From Nephrocerus scutellatus (lineage: Eukaryota > Arthropoda > Insecta > Diptera > Pipunculidae), in NCBI GenBank assembly GCA_947095585.1, contig OX352761.1, forward strand, positions 135,996,277 through 136,060,276: a stretch of 64,000 nucleotides of DNA, in the 5' to 3' direction. The notes beneath the pieces are model-generated. The model had not been told where the DNA came from and made no database searches. It saw only the letters and a list, made by a program, of their open reading frames with translations. A program made the translations under genes and the position numbers. Shown piece after piece: positions 57,006 through 64,000 of the stretch; position 1 is the first letter of the stretch, and each line of letters opens with the position of its first letter.

Positions 57006-57671
57006 ATTTAACGTTATGTTCGTGCTATTTCAATTGACATGCCTTTCGACTGCTTTGTATTCTTAATGCATAAATAACTACACAGTAGACAATAAGATGG
57101 ACGAGAAATTGTAGTATATGTCTGCATGATTAATCGCAATACGTACATGATCAGAATTAAAATTATTGTTTGCAATTTGCAAAAAGGAAAATCACGATGT
57201 AATCAACCCTCAGAAGAAAAACATATCTTTCAGGTAAGTAATCTTAAAACGGTTACGAAACGTATTCTACCTTGTACGAGTATATATTTTAAATACTCAT
57301 CGGAATAAAACAATAAGTTTAAAAATATACATAAATATGTGTGCATAAAAATTTGTACAAACCGAACGTAAATTCAGTTGACGGTTGACTGTGCTTGCAA
57401 TAAATTTTTGTTTAGATTTGATAAAATCTTGAATTTCCTGCGTATAACGAATTAATTTCCATTTGTAATATATAATGAAGCCTGGGCGAAAAATATATTG
57501 TACAGAAGGCGATGAAGGCATCAGGCGCGTACCAAAGAGTACGGTGTAAGACGCAATATATACCACGTTACACATCTGTCGAGAAAAAAGTAAATTCCAA
57601 GATCTCTTGGAAGGAGGAAGCTCTACCAATGACTACAGTATTCTGCCGTCACCAAGCGAAGAATGAGTTAT
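57006..57671. other. No feature seen
   Basis: AT-rich DNA. A 110-codon minus frame at 57297-57629 resembles no family I know. Confidence 0.4.
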
Positions 57672-57913
57672 AATATTTGACGAAACAGACATTTCTGGTC
57701 CAGAACCTGGCTTCTCGCAAATATCAATGTTGTGCGTGCTATATTTTTGCACACAAATGGAAATAAAGCCATATCCAAAAGGCGAATTGAGAAGCTTTTT
57801 ATAACAATAAGTATATTCTGACGGTTTCTAGACATTTGTGAGACGTAAGTTTTTTCAGTGATTTGAACTTAAAATCAACCGTTTAGTAACGCAATACACT
57901 AACCACTTGCAGA
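57672..57913 (-). mobile_element. tRNA-derived SINE, copy 5, decayed
   Basis: Order of blocks as in other copies: TAATATTTGACGAAACAGAC (tail end), CTGGCTTCTCGC, TTGCACACAAATGGAAA, GCGAATTGAGAAGCTTT and CTAACCACTTG (head). A and B boxes are degraded. Confidence 0.65.
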
Positions 57914-57914
57914 A

Positions 57915-58540
57915 GTTATCAGAGCGATAAATTGGATCTAAAAAAAAGAACTCCTCCAGATAAAATCTTCGCGGAGCTGATAAAATCTGAAGAGTGTGCA
58001 CTAAGCGAAGGAATTCATATACCCATAGCGAAAGTATGGGAGAAAGAAACGATGCCACACCACAGCGGCTTCAACCCTGGCAAATTAACAAATGATCAGA
58101 TGTCCACCAGCTCACCAGTTAAAAAACTCACTACACCATCAGTTAATAGACTTAAAAGCCTCCTAATATAGCTTAACTACGGTAGACTTTATAAAGCCAT
58201 TAGAGAAATCGGCATCCCAAATAAACTGGTACTATACGTAGCTTGACCATGACCATTTTGTTATAAATCAAGTAAATCACTACCAAGCGAATTCTACATC
58301 TATAACGAGCTTTTGCAAGAAAGACAACCTAGATACTAGCAAACGTAGATGGTAAGTAAGACAATGCAAACTCAAGAACTGTACAAAAAGATTTTATCCA
58401 GATAAAGCGGGCGGCAAAAAAACTGGGGCTGTACATAAAGGAGAGGAAAATAAAGTACATGGTGGGCACGTTAGTGAGCAGAAGATCTAACAATAGACAT
58501 AGTGGACTTCAATTGCTAAATTACTCTCGATTGCTGAACA
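57915..58540 (+). mobile_element. RTE-like LINE, strongly decayed
   Basis: Pieces TPPDKIFAELIKSEE, GRLYKAIREIGIPNKL, ELYKKILSR and the GTACATGGTGG(G/C)CACGTT block (about 58456) follow the order of the copies at 32.9 and 51.8 kb. Motif C is lost. The SINE copy lies directly upstream. Confidence 0.65.
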
Positions 58541-61339
58541 ATGACTGTAAAACTTAAAATTTTAAATTTTGATGTATCTTTTTTAAAAAAGTTCTGTTTA
58601 CAAATAGCAAGCAACTAAGACCTTAATTCTCGCCAACAAAAATTATTATGCTTTTTTGTTACAGTTATGTATTAAATAACATTTAAATATAAAACGAATC
58701 GCTCATATTAACATTGTAAATAAGAACACAAAAATGTCATATATTCCTTCGTGATATTTAAGAGTTCTTACTTATGGTGCAGTCACGAAACAATCTGTTA
58801 CGTCGTTGCTTAAAATGCACGGATTTCAAACAATCGAAAAGGATTCGAAAACATTTCTATATATAAATGAGGGTAAAGTGTCTACAGTAATCTTCAAGTC
58901 ACATTAATATTCCTATAAAAGTTTTGTTAATGTATCAAAAAATGCCACTGATATCTCAAAACAATAAAGGGTAAAGCAATCGGATAATACAGAAAGAACT
59001 TATATAATATATAATATATTTCATGTAAAATAAATGTTAATTTCAAAAATTGAACTAAAATAAAAAGAATGATTATACGTACCTATATAATAGAGTGGCG
59101 ATTAAAATCTTTTCTTGGTATTTAATAAAAACAAATAATTATATAAAAAGGAAGACTAAAATTCAGAATTTTCACCAAAGTTACTCGACCGCATTGATCG
59201 CTTTAACAAGAACTACTGACGACTTAATCTTGGGCGGACGCGATAACAGTGATAATCATGCAAATAAAGGAGCTGAGCTAAAAAACAAATCAACCTTTTG
59301 CTAATACAAAATAATAAATACAAAAAAACATAATTGTTATCAACATTTTGTGCAAATATATTTTCACAGTGAATAACCCAACCACACGAAATTGCAACCC
59401 AAACGCTTTGACAAGATTCAGAAATGAGTTATAAGCTTTAAGTTTTGAAGTCAAGTTTAATAGGCAATAAAGAATGCAATAATTGAAAGAGAAGTGTTTT
59501 TAAGATGCGTCGCTTAATTGTAGTGTCTGTAATAAGGCATGTTTGTTTGTTTCTTATGCAAATCCACACCGTTGATTGTATCAATTCAAATGTAAACGTT
59601 ATGAACAGAAATTTTTCATCGGACTGTACATAAGCTCGTTAAGGAATATAATGTTAGTATTATCCAATGTAGCCTGAATTAATATTATCTTCATCACTTT
59701 GAAATTGTTACCTTCACTACATTTATCACAATTGTTCATCAATTATCATAAAAACTATTTAGGATTGGTTGCTTCCAGCATATTATTACAAATTTCAACA
59801 TAAAAATTGCTGTATTACCTACTCATCGAGGAACTCCACAATTCACTTTATGTGAATTCATATGAGCACAGTTATAACATCGCGCAAAATAATTTAACGA
59901 GAACCTAAGATAGGTGCGTTTCTTTCGTTACAAAGTCATTACAAGTTTTTTTTGTGCAAATGCGGTGATTCAATTTTACGTTGCTCTGTTAGCCATTGTT
60001 CTACATACATATGTGCGAACAAGGACAATAAGCGCAACTAAACTTAAACTGAGAAACATACAAAAAGCTTTTTGTCCTGAACGACATTTCTATTGCCTGT
60101 CCAGTATTCGTCATGCAGTAAAATGCATTTCAGTAGGGCTGAACATTTTGAGTGGTGTAATTTATATGATTTATAAATGTTCCAGTTGGAGAAGCACAAT
60201 TGAGCTCCATTCAACAGCAAAACAATAGAGGCTGCACCAACGAAACGTGCAAAGTGGCTGTCGTTCACTTTTCACTTTGAATGAAACTCGATCGATGGTG
60301 ATAGACTATCATCTGCAATGTTTATCTGTTACATTTATTGGGATTTCAGTTAAAGTTAATTTCAATGAGGTGAGCAATATGCAATTTGTGCACCAGTGCG
60401 AAATAAAAGTTTTATATATTAGTAATGAGTTTGCACAGACACTTCATTTTGTGTTCACTTTACCTTTTACGTAAGACTGGCGCAGGGTGAGACTCATGAA
60501 AAGTACATATAGCATTTCAATTTCTAATTTATTAAGGAAATAAAGTAATTAAGTAATTTTTCCTTCCACTTTTCAAAAAAGAAATGCAGCAGCAGAGTAG
60601 AGCAGGGGCCAAAAAAAAATTTCGCTGAGTTGGTTAAAAAAAACGAAAAATATTGTTTTTAAACATTTATAAGTTGTATATCATTTTCCAAATAATTGAC
60701 ATTAATTGCTAATGATTCTTTTAGCGTTAAAATCACCTTTAAAAAATTCCACTAAATCGTGTTTTTGGAGAGTTTTTCAAATTTTACAAATTACTGATTT
60801 TATTCTCCTCGATTAAAACAAATGCCCTCTCTTTATTTTACTTAGAAACAACTAGAAATATATAGGCCTTAGGTTCGAATAATGTATATTGTAAGCAGGT
60901 GCATGGTTTTTTTAACCCAAAGGACAGTACTTTAAATTAAAAAAAGCAAACAAAAAACTCTGTCTAATAAGCAGACGAATACTTATGTCACATTCGGGTA
61001 AAAGGTAGTGGCGAGGTTCCCTTTTCTTTTGGTTTTTCAAAAAATTTGGGAAATCTTGGGCAAAATAAGTTTTAAGTAAAAGTATTGCCTGTTACTGTGT
61101 AACCAGTGTCTATCGTCTAATATCGGTAATTATTTTTGCTCTGGTGAAATAACTCGAAATGGTATGTTGGTGATTAAATTTTATCAGACCTTACACTATT
61201 AATTAGTCGTTTTTATGTATCCGCGTATTGGATTTTTCTCAAATTATTAGAAACAAACGTTGAACTGTTTAAACTGTGAAAGCTACTTTTCGTTTCTTTT
61301 TCAAAATTCTTTCTTGATGTACAAGTTATTCGTCTAGTC
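58541..61339. other. No feature seen
   Basis: About 2.8 kb of AT-rich DNA. Open frames of up to 104 codons (59914-60228) show no known motif. No repeat boundaries found. Confidence 0.45.
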
Positions 61340-62106
61340 CAAGGGTCGGCAACCTGTGGATCACGAGCCACATGCGGCTCTTTGGATGTGAAGCTGCGGC
61401 TCTTCAGTTCCATACGCAAATATTATTTATTTTATCAAAAAAAAAACATTTAAAAATCCTTCTGAATCGATTAACGAGGATAAGGCACCGATTCTATTTC
61501 GCAGCCACTTGCACTCGCTGTGCACTGTGCAAGAAGCGCTTTGTGCCTAAACATTTCCGGCCGAAATAGTTGAGGTCATGAATTTGGTAATCAAGATTGT
61601 TAACATCATCTTGTCAAAAGCACTCTACCATCGTCAGTTTAAAGAATTCTTAAAGGAAATGGAGACTCAGTATTCCGACCAGTGAGGTAAAGAAGTTGGA
61701 ATTTGGAGTGCTGACTATCTTCGGATCGACATATTCGTGCGAACAAGCGTTCTCTTGCATGAATTTAATTAAAAGTAAACTAACAAATGAAAATTTAGAG
61801 TCGTGTTTGAAACTTAAAACAACAAGTTATTAGCCAAATTTATCCAAACTTTCTAAAACTCAAATAATTTTTTACTTAAATAATAAGTAATTATCTAATA
61901 CTGCCATTTATAAATTATCTAATTTGTTGTGAAAAACACTACTTATATATAAATAAATAGATATTTTTTCTTATGAATAAATAGTTTAGTTTTTTTATCA
62001 AAAAACTTTATTTATGCGAGTACTATTTATTGTTGGCAAGAAAACATTTTGTGGCTCTTTAAAAACTTTGAAATTTTGTAAATTGTAATTTTTGACTCTT
62101 CCCCTG
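61340..62106 (+). mobile_element. hAT transposon, internally deleted, with 8-bp target duplication
   Basis: The element starts CAAGGGTCGGCAACC and ends ACTCTTCCCCTG, with short hAT-type inverted ends. GTCTAGTC flanks it exactly on both sides (61332-61339 and 62107-62114). Inside, the plus strand keeps C-terminal transposase pieces: FKEFLKEMETQYSD and LEFGVLTIFGSTYSCEQAFS then CMNLIKSKLTNENLES, the hAT dimerisation domain (about 61697-61800). The zinc finger and catalytic core are gone, so it can move only in trans. Confidence 0.9.
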
Positions 62107-62114
62107 GTCTAGTC

Positions 62115-64000
62115 CTTTAAAACTTTGAATTCCAAATCAAAATTAGTTTTCAGTATAAACAGATACCACAGTTCCATAAGACCATCTATATTTTGGTGTA
62201 TTATATATCAAATATAAGTGCATACTAGAAAACTATTTTGTAAATAGTTTTAGGGATATGCAATATATTAAAAGAGCACTCTTCAACTTACGTATTTAAT
62301 TTGTATATTTACGAGTCTCACTTCACAAAGAACATATATAAAAAAATAAGGAAAGATATTCGGACAAAAAATGTCCACATAAGATGTTAGATCAAAATAT
62401 CTTTTTATTTATGATGAGTAGTTCTTCAACGGAACATCCATCAACTGCGACCTAACTTCGACTTAGGCCCTAAACATATGGGCGAAAACTAAGCCGATTT
62501 TCATCACAAATGCAAAATTGTCGCATTGGGACAAGTCAGCAACGGCAAACCTATGGCACTTATTACTTCATGCTCGTGGTCAGTAGCCCATACTTCTTCT
62601 TCAATTATGCTTGCAACACAGGCACAGTCATTGAAGATCTCTTAGAAGAGCTTGACTTGTAGCTTGGGTTTTAACTAGACGGAGGACGATGGCGAGTTAT
62701 TGAAGTCGAAGTGAAAGCCTACTAGAAAGATAGGCAAACGGACGGACATGCTGTATTGATCTAGATTTTAATCAAAAGGATATATTTAATTGTAATTTGA
62801 ATTATCAGAAACACTTTTGTTTATGTACTACAACCTTTGTAGCGAAGCGCGCCCGAACAGATAGTTTCATAAATAAAAACACTTAATACTTTAGACAGAA
62901 AGAAAGTCTTTTAGGGGAACGTTGAGAATAGTGGCCTCAATATGTGAGGAAGAACAATTATAATATATGAGAGCTATAGAAAAATTAATCAAGAAATTGC
63001 ACTTAACAAAAAATTAGCTTAGTAGTCCGGTTCGCATGACACCTACTAGTAGTTTGCCTGAGTGAAGAGATCCATGGTTGGAAATAGCTTCTTTTTTTAA
63101 TCTACACGCTAAAGGGATTTTCACCCATTTAATGCCAGGTACAGTCTGGGAAAGAATGAATTAAGAAAAGGAACAGAAGGGATGTCTATGAATGTGCTTC
63201 TTGAATGCCTGCGGATAATATAGATGCGGAAACCCGGAATCCGACAAATCAATTCACATTTGTGTTGTGCGGCTAAAAAGAAAATCTCCGTATTGATCCG
63301 AAGAATTGCGGTAGAATAGCGAAACAGAAAAAAATCGCTTGCAGGAGAAGGAAATACAGCGACTCAAAATAGGGTGAAGTAATTATTCGAGGGTGGTCAG
63401 TAGAGCCAGCAAGTGGCAGTACCAAAAAAGACGAAGATAAAGAAAATATTTAACTGGAAAACTTTAGTTTATTGCATACACTAAAAGTTTTCATTAATAA
63501 AGAAAACTGAAATTAAATTTAAGGTTTTTAAAGAAGTATTGAATAGTATGCCGCCATCAACGTATAATAAACTCTTTACTCTTAAACTCTTAAATAGGAT
63601 TAAATGCGATCCGCTTAAGGATGATTAAAATGCCATATACAAAAAGCAATCTTTTTTTTTCTTTGTGCAAAAAATTCATAATTTTATCGTCCTTTCCATT
63701 GGTCGGCGCCCTTTCTTCCTTTTATACATAATTGTATTCATTTGGTTGGCGCTTGGCTAGAGTACTTTAATAACTAGGATCACACATTAACGGGTGCCAA
63801 TTGTATCAATAATAGCAAAACCGCATGCGACCATTTCCTGAATTTCCTTCTCAGCAGGATATCGAATGTAATTTCTTGAAAGCGAAAAGTATAGAGAAAG
63901 TTATTTTGTTTCTTTGAAAGTAACTGTGAATTATATGCGCATAATGGACTGAGCCTGCGATATAAGTATTGCTCGTATTGGAATTAAGTGCATTCATACG
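62115..64000. other. Mostly unclassified DNA to the window end
   Basis: AT-rich DNA with GC-richer patches at 62440-62720 and 63050-63420. Around 63270-63320 the string GTGCGGCTAAAAAGAAAATCTCC resembles the LINE C-terminal block near 2330 (minus), so a small LINE remnant is possible. No host exon is supported. Confidence 0.35.

Noticed and set aside
59914..60228. 104-residue open frame as a gene
   Set aside because: No known motif, splice context or composition shift; expected by chance in AT-rich DNA.

Overview
The window is eukaryotic nuclear DNA, most likely from a higher fly and possibly a tephritid fruit fly. It is AT-rich, the genes have spliced exons with GT-AG introns of many kilobases, and it is full of dipteran-type transposons: jockey/CR1-, I/LOA/R1- and RTE-like LINEs, Tc1/mariner elements, a hAT element and a tRNA-derived SINE. 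The species assignment is inference. I see no prokaryotic operon, CRISPR array, rRNA or free-standing tRNA gene. Only two host genes can be supported. (1) The last two exons (73-1021 and 1097-1382, + strand) of an ABCC/MRP-type ABC transporter, covering the end of the second membrane domain and the whole second nucleotide-binding domain. (2) A gene of at least 36 kb on the minus strand, rebuilt from seven exons whose splice sites and phases fit: 45043-45825 (5' UTR plus coding from 45712), 32614-32766, 24710-24850, 24449-24563, 17086-17273, then either 14219-14478 or 9752-10014 as alternative last exons. The predicted protein is about 508-509 residues, with a hydrophobic signal or anchor segment, two tandem six-cysteine EB-like modules (one per symmetric phase-1 exon), a transmembrane helix, and a Ser/Arg/His/Gln-rich cytoplasmic tail whose end depends on the last exon used. 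The two genes lie tail to tail. Layout: 1-1.4 kb transporter exons; 1.4-9.7 kb convergent 3' region with a LINE, a strongly T-rich tract and one GC-richer block; 9.75-45.8 kb the membrane-protein gene, its introns full of repeats; 45.8-64 kb upstream or intergenic DNA with more LINEs, two DNA transposons and no convincing host gene. The repeats include five copies of one SINE, at least four bodies and two tails of one RTE-like LINE, two degraded copies of a Tc1/mariner family and a MITE derived from that kind of element. The MITE sits as a near-perfect 657-bp inverted pair. There is also a hAT element with a perfect 8-bp target duplication, a 185-bp MITE with TA duplication, and several unclassified interspersed families recurring on both strands. 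I found no clear new multi-gene system. The observations most worth testing are the alternative last exons, the upstream ORF that overlaps the main start codon, the MITE hairpin, the nested insertions, and a catalytic-site change shared by two RTE copies.
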